Positions 1 through 13,500 of a DNA stretch of 64,000 nt are shown in pieces; the first letter of the stretch is position 1; each line of letters begins with the position of its first letter. The notes beneath the pieces are model-generated. The model did no database searches. It worked only from the letters and a program-made list of their open reading frames with translations, and was not told the origin of the DNA. The translations under genes were made by a program, and so were the position numbers. The stretch spans positions 3,911,001-3,975,000 of the forward strand of contig NC_081546.1 of the NCBI RefSeq assembly GCF_901000735.1. Reading direction: 5' to 3'. The stretch is from Corylus avellana. Lineage: Eukaryota > Streptophyta > Magnoliopsida > Fagales > Betulaceae.

Positions 1-1370
1 CCCCTTCCATTAACATGAGTGATCCTTTTGACTCTTGCATCAGACAAATTATAAATGGAATTTTAATTCCATGTCCATGGACTAATCTTAAATTCAACTC
101 CAAGTGGATCAGAGTTGACTTGCCATGAAACTCATGCTTAAAAATTTGTAGTGCGTTGAGAGAGAAAGAGAGAGCACAAAAGATGGTTTTCATTGACTGA
201 TTTGCCATAGTGCCAATTTATTTTTCTTTTTTCTGAGCATTATATGGACAAAGGAGGGGGAGATAGTGCCAATCTACTTGCTATTGCTAAATTAGTACAA
301 CTAGGGTACCACTTCAATTCACTTGGAAGTGGGGAAAACACGCCGAGATGGGTTTTGCTTAAAACTTTCATACCGATTTATTTATTTTTAAATAAATTAT
401 TACTGAGCGTATGCGGCAGTACCAATCAATTATTAGAATTTTCTTTTTAAGTAAAACTCTACTTAGACTAATTTCATCTTAAGTTTTTCATTTGATTTAT
501 TTATTTTTTGAATTCATGATCGACTGAAACATCTCAAGGAGAGGAAGAATTTAAGGAGGCTCAACACAAAAAATGGGAGGTAAGTTAGGAAAGTCGAAAT
601 TCAAGACTTCAATTATTTTTATTTTAAAAATTAAAGCTGGTAAAAATAAGAGACATAATATTTCAATGAATATTTTAAACATTATATATATAATAATAAT
701 AAAACTACTGTATATATCAAGCTTGACTTCTTTGACCACACTGTAGCTTAACTTCATGCGTCCTGGCCTAATGATAGATTAAAAAGATGTAGGATTTTAA
801 TTGGCCATTTAGAATGCTAGAAAGCTACAACCCATTGTGCTAGCCACTTTACCATATCCATAATGGCTTCTTTATGAGTGGACTTGTATAGTCGTCCCTA
901 ATTTTATTTTTTTTAAAAAGAAAGTATTATAAAACATTCTCCCAATTATGATCTTATCTCTGTGCTACTTCTCGCATGGTGAAGGAGATTGTATTTATAA
1001 TTGAGTTTGTTACAAATGTTGAAAAATTTATACAAATGGTAAACAATGACAATTAATAGATACATCTTAATAAGATTGATGTCGTATTCGAATGCCCTCC
1101 CTCGGTCATGTTCGAATGTCCGAATTCTAAAGCATTTAACTTAGGATTTTTCGTCTGTTTTTTTTATGAAATACTCATTAATTAGCTTAACTTTGTTCCA
1201 ACTAATTCCACAAAAAAATGAAAACATATTATTATTATTATTATTATTTTATTTGCTTCATGTGTTACATGCCGGGTGTCGGGTGAGAGCCACCCAAGTG
1301 GCTGAGGGCCTGACCCAGCTAGGCAACCACCCGTGGCCAGGTATGGTTGCCTAGTTGGGCATGATCCAGC

Positions 1371-1407
<37 letters not shown>

Positions 1408-2348
1408 CTTGAAAAGAAGTATATATATATATATATATATATTAATCTTTAAAAGAAGTGGTGACTACAAAGTCTAGGGATGAGGATAGGTGCAACGAAA
1501 CTAACCATTGCACCATGCCACCATTCCACGAGATCTGAATCTAAAATCTACGTGTCCTGCAGTTGCTGCCCTAAAGCATCGTTCCACAAGTCTCACGCCA
1601 CGTGGGATGATTGGTGGCTGGGAACGAAAAGGGTAGTGTGACGGTCAAACCACAAATATCTGGTCCCAGGGGCACCACTCCTTTAGCATCCTTTAGATAT
1701 TTCTTTTGGGTACCACTTGCTGGAGGACCAATCAGAGCGCGGCTCAAGATATAAACCCGTCGGATCCGGCCTAACACACACGTGGCTCAATGCGATGCGA
1801 GGAATATATCTTCCTGGTTGCAGCGCGTGATCTTCCCCCCCCCTCCCCCCAACCCAACTTGCCTCGTGAACCGTGTGGGCCCTACGTTCGCATGGGATGG
1901 AGGATCACGGGACGCTGTATGCATGAGTCATAAGCCATTATGTGTAACGTGCATGGGGATGTTAACATGTTATGCGTGCGCATTGGTAATTACTATTTAG
2001 TTCATTCTGATGTCAATCACGCTATCTTTTTTCAAACTGACGAATAAGTCCTCGAGTAGATCTGTTTACACATTTCTTTTTGTCCGAAAAGTGAATTAAA
2101 CAACTTCTTTCTTCTTTTTTTTTTTTTACTATTTGTGCGTATTGGGGATAAAAAAATAAGGGTAAATATAAAAAATTACCCTTATTCCTAACCTCTTCTA
2201 TTTTTTATTTTTTTCCCTTGTACCGTTCATGAATAAAAAATTAACTATGAAATAACTCATCTTCACTTCAAGTGAAATTACGATGATCATTGTGCTTCGG
2301 TAAAAGATGAATGTTGTTATTAATGCATGTTTAGTATTTATAATTAAA
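1..2348. other. AT-rich intergenic DNA, no gene recognised
   Basis: Only short chance reading frames occur here. (TA)n runs near 1375-1400 and 1422-1441 are each followed by ATTAATCTT plus a near-identical AAAAGAAGT stretch, so this is a small local duplication. 1480-1960 is less AT-rich and holds CACGTGG boxes (G-box core), but no coding exon could be supported. Confidence 0.6.
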
Positions 2349-2919
2349 GCTCCACTTGTTTCGGTATAAAATAATTTCCTCAAAATAGTTTTTGTATTTT
2401 CTGGTGTTTGGTGCGACGGAAAATAGTAGTCAACAAAAAATATTTTTGATTTGACTGAAACAACCTATTTAAATTTCGTAAAATGGTTTCTATTTTTGAA
2501 AATCGTAAACCAGTTTTTGAGTTTGAATATCACATTCTCAAATCGACAGATTCAGATAGGATGTCGAAGAGACTCCGCTAGGACTTGACCGGAACCTTGC
2601 TGGAAACCCACTGGGATCTGACCGAGATTTAAACGGACTGCACCGGGACTCGGTTAGGACACCGTCAGGACTCGGTCGGGACCTGCCGGTACTCAGTCAG
2701 GATACTGCCAAGACTCAGTTAAGATACGACTGGGACCTAGTCTAGACATTTTCATAATTTAAAGTTTAATATGATTGAATACAAATATATGTAAAAAAAA
2801 AATGTGAATTTCCATACGCATCAAATACCGAAAAATATTTTTTTAGGAAATCATTTTTTAAGAAAATGTTTTCAACTTTTTTCTACAAAAAATATTTGAC
2901 ATCGAAACAAACGGAGCCT
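2349..2919. mobile_element. MITE-like element with GCTCCRYTTGTTTCG ends
   Basis: The left end reads GCTCCACTTGTTTCGG and the right end, reversed, reads GGCTCCGTTTGTTTCGATG. The element has no coding capacity. Its centre (about 2560-2755) is a degenerate minisatellite. No clear target-site duplication was found. Confidence 0.6.
2560..2755. repeat. degenerate GGGACTCGGT minisatellite
   Basis: Roughly eight diverged copies of a 20-25 nt unit built on GGACTCGGTCGGGACC and related forms. They are markedly more GC-rich than the surroundings and confined to the interior of a MITE-like element. Confidence 0.65.
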
Positions 2920-3594
2920 AAAATAGTTGTACAAGCATTGTTTATTCATTTCAAGCTCTCCAAAAGTGAAATGGAGAAGATCTTTGTCTGGTCAATAAGG
3001 GATGAGGGTGGGTTATTAATGCTTTCTTACTAAGAGTCTAAGATGGTTGTATGATCGAGCACTTATCATTTATTTCAGGCCCGGCCTCCACTTTGTAATT
3101 CTTCACATGTGATCTCATCATAACCATCCTGGCAAGAGTACGTAGAACATTCTAAAGGGACCAACGATACATCCCACTTTGTATTAGTCCGAATGACAGT
3201 TAGCTTCTAGTGAGGGTGGAGATCATTAAGCAGCTTGCATGTTTATGAATTTTCAAGAGCGTATATTTGGGTTTTCTTTATGACTTTAAGTTAGTTTATG
3301 GTATATTACTCAAAACAAGTCATTGGGGTTTCGTATTATCAATATAACCTATATATTTATACATATAAAAGCATACTATGTACTTGGCAGTTGTCTATCT
3401 TATTGGTAAACTTGAGTTTTTTTCCCGTGGATTTCAGGCTCTTGGAGTTATCGTGTAATGCTAAATGTCACCCTCTGTTTTACTTATATTTTTCAAAAAC
3501 TGATGTAACTTTTAAAATTATTATTGGGTTAAAATTCAATAATAATTAATTTATAACAAATCCAATGATAGTTTTTAAAGTTATATAAATTTTA

Positions 3595-3993
3595 GAGGTA
3601 ATTACCTTTTTCCTCCATTAACTACATCGCATTGTCACTTTGTCCCAATAAATTGACAACCCTACTACTCGACCCCATCAAACTACCATTTTGTGCCTCA
3701 AACGCCCATTCCATCAGTACAAGACGTTAATTCAGACGATCAACCCGTTACTTTGCCCCCATGAACTACAACGCATTGTCACTTTGCTCTCTTGAACTAC
3801 AACACATTGTCACTTTGCCCCATGAACTACAACAAATTGTCACTTTGATCGTCTAAGTTAATGCATTTGACTGACAGAATTGGGGTTTTGGACACAAAAT
3901 GGTAGTTTGATGGGGTCGAATAGTAGGGTTGTCAGTTCATGGGGACAAAGTAATAATGCATTATAGTTAATGGAAAAAAAATGTAATTACCCC
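3595..3993. mobile_element. MITE with 9-bp target-site duplication
   Basis: The ends GAGGTAATTAC and GTAATTACCCC are inverted repeats. The 9-mer TAAATTTTA flanks both sides, at 3586-3594 and 3994-4002. A 9-bp duplication suggests a Mutator-like origin. The interior has four tandem units of about 30 bp carrying CATTGTCACTTTG (3628-3850). Confidence 0.8.
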
Positions 3994-4379
3994 TAAATTT
4001 TAAAACAACACAAAAAAGACACAAGTATTCGTTTTAGCATTACTTATAATTCATTGTTACCCTATGTACATTTCACTGCCTAAATTGGTATAAAAGCGAA
4101 GAGTTTGCCCGACTAGCTAGATGGTTAATTATGGAGCCAACGTAGCTCGTGGGAACAAAGTTTCAAAGATAGTTTGAAGAACTATATCAGTACGTTGCAA
4201 ATATTTGTGATATATTTTCGAAGTTCATCACTACCCAAGATCATACTATATACCAATGGCTTACGCGCCAAAGATTAATACTTATTTAATTATGTGGACA
4301 TTGTCACGTCAGCTCGATCAATAGAATGAGTTGCACTCAGCCTATAGGTTGACATTTTGTTTCCCATCAACTTGTTAAA

Positions 4380-4549
4380 GAGTAATGGTAGGTACTATTT
4401 TTTATTCTCATAAAGTTGATGTGACTTTCAAAATTACTATTATATCAAAATTCAAGTATGATTCATCTAAAATTTAATAGTGAATTTAAAAATCACATCA
4501 GCTTTAAAAGGATTTTAGGACGATGAAAACATGATACCTACCATTACTC
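4380..4549. mobile_element. 170-bp MITE with near-perfect 9-bp duplication
   Basis: The left terminus GAGTAATGGTAGGTA is exactly complementary to the right terminus TACCTACCATTACTC. The flanks are CTTGTTAAA (left) and CTTGTCAAA (right), a 9-bp duplication with one change. The interior is AT-rich and also folds. Non-coding. Confidence 0.8.
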
Positions 4550-7360
4550 CTTGTCAAAATAGGTAATTGACATTTTCTTATGATTTGAGATTTTGAACAC
4601 TTTGTAATTTCAAATTTATATGCGCAACAAAAAAATTGGTTCAGCAATAATCCTGGAAAGTGTATATATATATTTTGTCAAAAGAGTACACGTGTATTAT
4701 GTGTATATATATTTGATTTGGTTGAGAAATTGAGGCTAAGTATATGGAAGAATCTAGAACGACTGACTGACGAAGCGGGTGAGCGATAGGTCCACGGCTC
4801 CACGCACTGGGTAATAAAATAAGTAATCATGTGACGACCTGTCGGTGCCAACAAACCGACTTTGGGTAAATAAATTAGTATTAAATCGAAAGGGTAACAG
4901 GGTAACGTGTCATCCTTACAACCGCGCTAGCGTGTCCAGATTAGGATGGTGGGCCACCTCTACTGGGCCCATAGACTGTGGTCAGCACTCTCAGCCAATG
5001 ATAGGGCATCTGAAAGTTCTGGACGGTCGACGATAGCTACACGCACGATGCCTTGTCTGACTTCACTTTCACGTAAATACTAAAAACCACGGGCGCTTTC
5101 AAACCCACCAAACCATCCAAGTTTTTACCGATAGTCTTTTTAAGGTCGGTTTGAATTTGCAGTTCGGTAAAATTATGGTGTGAAATTTAAAATTACAAAT
5201 TAACTTTTAAAATTGTACGATTTGAAAATACATATTTTCTAAGTTTTCAAATCGTAATTTTTTAAAAACGCAATCCTAAAATAATTTATTTTATATGATT
5301 TGGTTTAAAATCACACATTTTGTCAATGAAATCAGTGTCTTAAACACATCTTGTGTGAGGAGCTCAACAAGTTTTTGCATCTTCGTGAATCCGCTTTGCT
5401 GCATATTCCAATGTGCCGGTAATTCTTTATCTTCGACACCAACTTAACATTAAATTAGTGATCTAAAAATTAAAAATTGTTTCGTTTAATTAAATAAATC
5501 GGGTTACAATTTACTTATAATTTTTATATATGTGCCTTAACACCACAGGAACAATACACATAATATTTAGAGTTGACAATTTTTGACACAACTCACGTAT
5601 CTTATAAGAACCCAATACAAAATTAACAGATTAAGGTTATAGGGTTTGGCACGTTTAATTAAATATGTCAAATTAAAAATGACATATATAATTTTATACC
5701 TATATCTCGACACGATTCTTCTGAACAAGAGAATACAAATTGACACCCATAATATGTATTTACTTTGACAGGCTCAAATTGAAACCCTCTTATTTCAATT
5801 CAAAGCGTTAGGCCGTAAAGTGGATTCTGTAATCTTGGGCCCAAACTTTTTGCCTTCCTTTTTTGGGTTATATGCATTCGGATCTTCTCGTAGCTATAGG
5901 CTATTGGGCTTTGCTCCTGAACAATAGTAATAGCATCTGCATGGAAGTTTCATACACTATGCCTCATTGCCTCATTGCAATATGCCTCATGGAAGTTTCA
6001 TAATATGCCTCATTGCCTCTTAACATTCTTTTTTAATTATTCATACAAAACTATATATTTTCCAAAAGACGTGTTTTTTTATTGATCTTTTTCCTTTTTT
6101 CTTTTTTTTTTGGTGCTCGAAGTCACTGCAGTTATGATTTACGTAATAGAAAAAAATTATAGAAAGTCTCATTGACATCTCAAAAGAGCATCATTATTCA
6201 TTGACCTTAAAAGAAAGCGTTTATTACAAATCAATAATATCCTTATAAAGTTTATACGTAATGGCTCTTTTGATGTATTGAAGGCTTAATTAATTAATTA
6301 ATTTTATAGTTTACATTAGATTTTACTTAGTTAATGGTGTATAAATTGTTATGTTATTTAAAATTTGAAATTATGTAATATTATATATACGTTACATGCA
6401 ACAAAACGAGGCAAATATAGTGTTAGCTAGCAAACCAATAAATAGATAATACATTTATAAAGATTCTCTCAATTTCACTTTAAATGTTGAGTAGCCATTT
6501 TATGATTAAGATTTTGTTTGACAATGTATATAATTTTGCATCATTAACATTTGTAAGTATCGTGACAACATGCTCACCATATGGCATCACATGCACCATT
6601 AGATGAAAAAAACTAAAATATCGAGAGGATCAGATTTCCTCCACCAGGAACGAAACTACACACAAAGGTAGAACTTTCCAAAATTTTAAAAATTCTACCA
6701 AAACTATATGTTTTTATGAGATAAACCCTATAAAATTGAATTTTTACCCCATAATCAACCAAAGTATATTTTTAGAGTTAAGAGTTAAATTTAGATGAAT
6801 TTTGAAGAGTTAATTATGAATGCTCTAAAGGACGTGACGTCTTTCTCAATTGAAAGAAAAGACAAGAAAATTTATTTGGTTTAACGAAATATGTCTTGGA
6901 CGGCTTAAAGTGATTATTTCTCTTGCTCCTTATCTTGGAAATGCAAATAATATTATCTTATAATTATTTGGCAATGTTGGTGTGTTAGTCCTAATTAACT
7001 ATTGGATTAATCATTGTAAAAAAAAAAAATTGGTTGGAACGCTACATCAATGTTAAAAAATATTTACACTATAAAAATGTAATATATTTTATTTCGCTTA
7101 ATTATTGTTATAATAATCTAGTAATTAATATTTTTTTGATTTATGCATTTATTTTATGGTCTAAAATTTACTTTGTTATATTTAATAATATATATACTAT
7201 TACAAGCCGCGTTGTTCTCACGTGACGAGATCAGGAGCCGGGGCGTCTCTCTCGCTCCCTATGTCGTTCTTTCTCTCTCGCTCGCTCTTACATAATAAAA
7301 ACGAACAGAAAAACCAGAGCACACAGAGAGCTACAACATGTAACGATCAATCAGTCGGTC
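4550..7360. other. AT-rich intergenic DNA and SOL1 5' region
   Basis: No coding exon could be supported. 5940-6025 has a short local duplication of GGAAGTTTCATA and ATGCCTCATTGCCTC. 7230-7360 becomes CT-rich and is the likely 5' UTR and promoter-proximal region of the carboxypeptidase gene. Confidence 0.55.
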
Positions 7361-7483
7361 ATGATCATAATCACAGGAATGAAGCTTCTCTTTTCTCTAC
7401 TCATCGTTTCTCTCAGTTTATCCTCTTCTCTTCACCCTACCTTTGCCAGAGGCAGCCAACACGCCTCTCTCCCTTCAGGTCTT

Positions 7484-7564
<81 letters not shown>

Positions 7565-10500
7565 GCGTTTGGTTGGTAGCTGGGAAAGTGTAGGAAAGAG
7601 AAGAAAAGAAATGAAAAATTGGAATCTCAGATTCTTCGTTACTCTTGACTTTCCGGAAAATCAACTGAGCGTGATACCTCAAACTCGGTCTAGTCTAAGT
7701 TGAGCTTCTTCAACTTTTTCACCATAGGAAATTAAAGCAACAACAGAAGTAGGATCCAAAATTTTCTCTCCCTTGCTACCTTTGGATTTACGAACCGGAA
7801 GATCATTGGTTCCTCGCTTAGTTTAAATTAGGAAATTGTAATCTTGAACTTATAGAATATTAATTTCTAACCTTAAACGGAATAGTTGTTTTGGTTGGGT
7901 ATTGAATTTGTTATAATTGTAATTATACCCTGATTTTAATAGGCTTCGAATATAGTAGTTATGTGGGTTCTGCACGGCATTTGTTCGAGGAAAATCGGTT
8001 TCATATCAGGTATTTATTCATAATACTTTGCTAATTTAGCTTAAAATCAAATTTACCTATATTTGCATGATACTTCTAATATTGTTTCTTAAATAACACA
8101 AAGGATCTGTGTCACAGTGATGAAGTTGCTCAAGGTTACATGACTAATTCTGATCTGGAGAAGGCCGTTAAGGCATTCGGGCAAAGATGTAGTAACATTT
8201 CTAGGATATATAGGTGATTGCTAAGACTTACTTTTTATTAATGAAACAGTTACTAGACTAAAATTTTCGTCTATGTGTGTGTATGACAATATTTGTAAGT
8301 AATGGATTTTGTTCAAATTAATGAACCAATATAAGAAAAATGTGTGTTGTATTGTTTACTGTAGTGATATGCTGACTTGTTTTCTGTTTCTCTCTTTGAG
8401 GGATTTTTGGAATGGGGAAGCAGTATTGGGAAGAGTGTGAATGGCGTTCCGCTGGTAATAATTTCACTGAAGTTATTTCCATTTCTTTTAGTTTTCTCTT
8501 ATATTAAATTCATTTGTGAAAAAACCTCTCCGTTGAGTTGTGAATGATACCTTATTAAGTGCGTGTTTGCCTGTTTTGTTGGTTGTAGTGGGTGATAGAA
8601 ATTTCTGACAAGCCTGGGGAGGAAGAGGCTGAACCTGCATTTAAGGTGAATGATCTGTTTTTTATGCAGGCACATGAACACACTCAATTGTCATTTGTAA
8701 AATATGGGTCTATTGGCATAATCTTGAAGGCTATATTTGTGAAGAATATCCAGTATCATATTGGATTTTTTCTTCTTTTCACATACTATATTTTTGAACC
8801 TGTTCAGACTTAAAGAAAAGAGCCCAGTCACTGCTTTAGCTTGAACTTTGGACAGCAGTGCTACAGTATACCAAAAGAGCCAAAAAAGGAAAGAATGTAT
8901 ATAAACTTGATTGCTTTAATTACCAGAAAATTTTATGAATGTAGAAATAATAAATTTGATTTTTTGGATGCTTGCCAAAAACCAAAAAAGGAAATTGGTA
9001 GTGGATATAGTTGCAATAGAGCTATGGTTTTTCAAATCTTTTTATGCTTGGATGGCGGCATACAATAGTCCTCATTTTTCTAGTTTTACTGAATTTCTAA
9101 ACTTGTGTTATTCTTTTTCTTCCTAGTCGGAGTTTCTCTTGTATACTCCCTGTGTACTTGGGTTGCGCTCCTCATCGCTTTCTATTGAGATGATTTAGTT
9201 ATCAAAAGAGCTATGATTTTTATAACGATACAATAACAATAACAATATTGTTTATAATTTTTATGAATAAGACTATGATTAATATTTCAGTGGTGAAATA
9301 GGGATGCAGACATCCATGTCTCTGTGATGCCACAACTCAGAAAAATCATGCACCAAAACATAATCAGTAATCCTAAACGCAATGCAATCATAGCTACACA
9401 AGTATCAGCCAATAACACAAAAAGTACATATATGCCTTGTTGTTTTTATCAGTATCCAGCAATTGAGTACTAGCAGTCTATCAGTGGAAGTTGAAAACAA
9501 TTGGTAAATTTATGTGTAGTGACAAGAAAAAAAGAGCTTTATACCTATTTGTGATTCTGGCTGGTTTTAATGATTCTCTTCTTGAGAATGTATTTCCATT
9601 TTTTTGATAGTAACCATTGGCCCTAAGAATGAATTTGCATGTTATCAATCTTCACTCTGATCTGATAATCTGCTCCTCCTCAACATGGTTGAGTGAGGCC
9701 TATAAGTTTTACAGACATGGATTTAATGTACTCATCCTTAAGTGGTCTGATCTAGATAAAATTTTCTGTGTATTGTCTACGCTGATACGTTACTTTGCTT
9801 GAAAGCATTTTCATACCTTTTTTTGCAAATGAAATTAAGGAACCTGTATATGCTAGTCCAAGAAACTTGGTGACCAATTACTTGATATTGCAGTACATTG
9901 GGAATGTGCATGGAGATGAACCTGTAGGCCGTGAGCTTCTATTGTTTCTCGCAAATTGGATATGTGACAATTATCTTGAGGATCCCTTGGTACGTTTCTT
10001 TTCTTCTTATTACACGTAAGTGTAATTATTTTAAAGAATTTTGATTCTTTCGGTTCTTTTTGGCTTTCTTTTTTAATTTCTTTTTTTTTTTACTGCCCAC
10101 ACACATAGTTCTTTGGGCAATGTGTTTGCAACTTTGTTCTGTTATGAGATTCCTGTATTTTATCTTCTATGATTGTATCAAAAAGTTTCCTCTATATGCT
10201 TTTTGGTAGTTCCTTTATACTACTCCTTTATGCTGCATTGAGTAATGGATAATGGATAGGCTTGAGAAAATGAAGCAACACACACCCTTCAATTTGAGTT
10301 TGCCAGACTTGTGAATTCCAAAAAGAGAACATCGAAGATCAAAGTTAAACACTATTAAATCTTTGGATGATTTAATTTTTTTATCTTTTTATTTTATTTT
10401 TTTATCTTAAACAAGGAATTTAAAGAAGTCTAAGATCTGTCCCTGATTTAAAGTTCCTCCCAAGTTTCTCACTGAATAGCATATGCACTTCTCGTTTTCT

Positions 10501-13500
10501 TTTTCCCTTGAAATACGAACTAATCATTCAACCAAATTGAGCCTTATAATGGTTAATACTTTAGAAAGAAACCTGCATTAAAATTAAGTTAAATTTCTAA
10601 GTTTCTATCCTGTCCTGAGATCATCACTTTGCATATCTTTATGCTGCTCATAATCGTAATTTGTGTTTTATTTTTCAAGACCCCTGTTTGTTTCATTCCT
10701 TTGATTACAGGCTATTAGGTTTGATGAGGCTATGTTTATGCATACACCAGTTATGCAATATTGTGTGGTTTGTAGTATTGATATTGATACTTCTGTAGTT
10801 CCATATTATTATATTTTATTGAACTTTTTAATTTATTTGAAATGTTCATTGGTTTTATCAGGCCAGAACAATTGTAGAGAATGTTCACCTTCATATACTT
10901 CCATCCATGAATCCTGATGGATTTTCACTTAGGAGGCGTGGTAATGCAAATAATGTTGATCTAAATCGAGATTTTCCAGATCAGGTATCATGTTTGTCAC
11001 ATCAGATTTTCATTTACATGGTTGTTTGACCTAGATTGAGCCATAAAATCATCAATAGGCTCTATTCAAATTGTGATATTATGACTTAGACTGTGGGATA
11101 TATCGTAGTTTTCCTTAACATCACCTAGGACAGCAGGTCGATGCATCCTAATTAAACTCAAAAAGATTGTAGGATTCATTACAATATTAAATAACATCAG
11201 TTAAAAAGAAGTATGACAAATAAAATGCAACAATATTTGTTAGTTGTTCATGTATGTCCTGATTTCAGTCCATTTGACTACCATAATATATTGCGTTAAT
11301 AACTTATAAAAAAAAATAGTACGTTAATAAGGGTAGTTGCTGTAGGATATCCCCATGGGAAATTAAGGTTCTTAGGATAATAGTAGGTAGGATAAAGGGC
11401 TTTAGATTTTAGATATCTTTGTTAATGGGGGTTAGTTTGAGAATTATCGAGCGTTTGCTATTCAAAAAAAGCAAGAGACTTAAACCAGAGGGTGCTTTCT
11501 GGTGTTGTGAATGGTAACTATGAACTGCACTCAAGCTTGAACCGGAGTTCAAGAGAGTATCAATCTTGATATTGAAAATGTAAACTGTATGAAGTTTACA
11601 AGCATTTTTGTTGTTATAATTGAGAATTGGATTTATATTCTATTGCTAGATATCTCCTGATGTAATCAAGGACTCAAACCTAGAAATCGTATTCTTTGGT
11701 CAAGATTCAATTTAGATCTTAAGGCTCCTATCACCAAAAAGTGAGATGCCCAAAAGCTTTTTTTTTTTTTTTTAATATTATAAGTTGAAACATAATGCTT
11801 TTACTTTTCGTTTCCATTAAGGTGATGTGCTAATGTTACTTATCAAAAAAAAATAAGGTGATGTGCTAATGTTGAAAGAAATTGACTTGCATGTAATTGC
11901 AGTTTTTTCTCATAAATGACGATGTGAATGTGCGGCAACCTGAAACCATGGCAGTTATGAGTTGGTTGAGAAAGATCCATTTTACAGCATCTGCCAGTTT
12001 ACATGGGGTAATGCTTTGCGATTTCTCATGCCATTAACCTCAGTAGAACCATATCCACACTATTGCCATTTGATATGCATACTTTCTTAATGTTGATTTT
12101 ACAAGAAATGCTAATGTTCTACCCCCTGGCATGGAAACATATTTACTGAAAACCGTTGGCCAAAGTGTTATACCTTCATCTTGAAAAATATGTTTTTATT
12201 TAAGAGCTAAGCAGAATCTTTATATATCAAGGAGCAGCCTCTCCCTGCCATTCTTTGGCTCTCTTTTTATTTTTAGGGATGAGCAAGGACGTACTGAAAG
12301 AGTACTGTATAACCTGTGGAAAAAGGGTGGACACACTACGTCACTGAGGACTGAAACTAGCTCCATTGTACAAATTCACAGCATAACTAGTTTATAATTC
12401 AATACTTCCCATTATCAGAAATGCTTAATTCTTGAATTTCTATTTTAATCAAAGATATCTTGACAACTTCCAGAAAAAAATAAATAAGAAAGGACTCCTA
12501 GTGTTTCTGTAACGTCACTGAATATAGAGCTTATTTATTATCCCTGGATTAAAGTCCACTTATTTGCGTCATACTTGGCTGACTCATTCAATTATACCAG
12601 CTTCAAAGATATATGGTTGTCTCACAGGGCTTGGTTCATGTATGCTGTGGCTTTTAGACCTAGTTAATACGTACTCAGATATAATATAGAGAAATGAACT
12701 TTAACAGTATCCTCTTTTGTTCACAGGGTGCACTTGTTGCAAATTATCCGTGGGATGGCACTTGGGATAAAAGGTGATGATTTTACATTCATGATCAGTT
12801 GTCCAGTGAATATGCTTTGTAACTTGAAATTGCTCTCTGCTTTTATGTTTTCCTGTTCTATCCTTCCAGTTCGTTGTTGCACTTTTATCTGTATAGGATC
12901 AATCTTATCATTTTATGTAATGTTAGCCTACCAACTGTAGAAGTTACTTTGTCAATCCCATCCAGCTTATTTTCAAGTTAATTGCATAAATATCTTTTGA
13001 TTTTCCATTGAAGAGTTATCTATTTGTAACTTAGATATTTCTTCATCTTATTTCGGAGTGTTCCATTTTCTCATAGCTGTAATTTGGGTTCAATCTATAT
13101 TTATTGTTGTTTTTATTTTTGGTTTTGTTGCTATTACCTGATTTTCCATAAGATTGCAAAGGGGTTTTCACTACTCATTTCTGCAGTGCTGAGTGATTTT
13201 GGCTCAGTCAAAGTCTTTTCTAGTGTCATACATGTCATGGTGACCTAAATACTGGGTGTTGGAGCATTGCTATCATTTTGTATAAATTACTGTTCACATC
13301 TCTTTGCTTTCAGAACTACTTAAAAAGATGTCCAACAAAATTAAGTTTTAACGGTAATCTCAGGATACATTCTCTTTATGCATCACTGTAGATTTTTGTC
13401 AATTTAGCCTTTCCTTTTGCACTTAGTTTTTCTGATTATGTGGATCAATTTCAGGACAACTTACTTTGGATGTCCTGACGATGAAACATTCCAGTTCATG

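Noticed and set aside
3628..3850. Regularly spaced repeats that could suggest a CRISPR-like array
   Set aside because: The units are directly tandem without unique spacers, sit inside a MITE, and the DNA is plant nuclear.
4845..5036. 63-codon frame in a less AT-rich patch
   Set aside because: No domain, no splice context, no codon-use argument.
7222..7703. Overlapping open frames on both strands around 7.2-7.7 kb
   Set aside because: Their lengths come from dinucleotide repeats that contain no stops. Only the 7361 frame up to 7478 is supported, as exon 1 of the carboxypeptidase.
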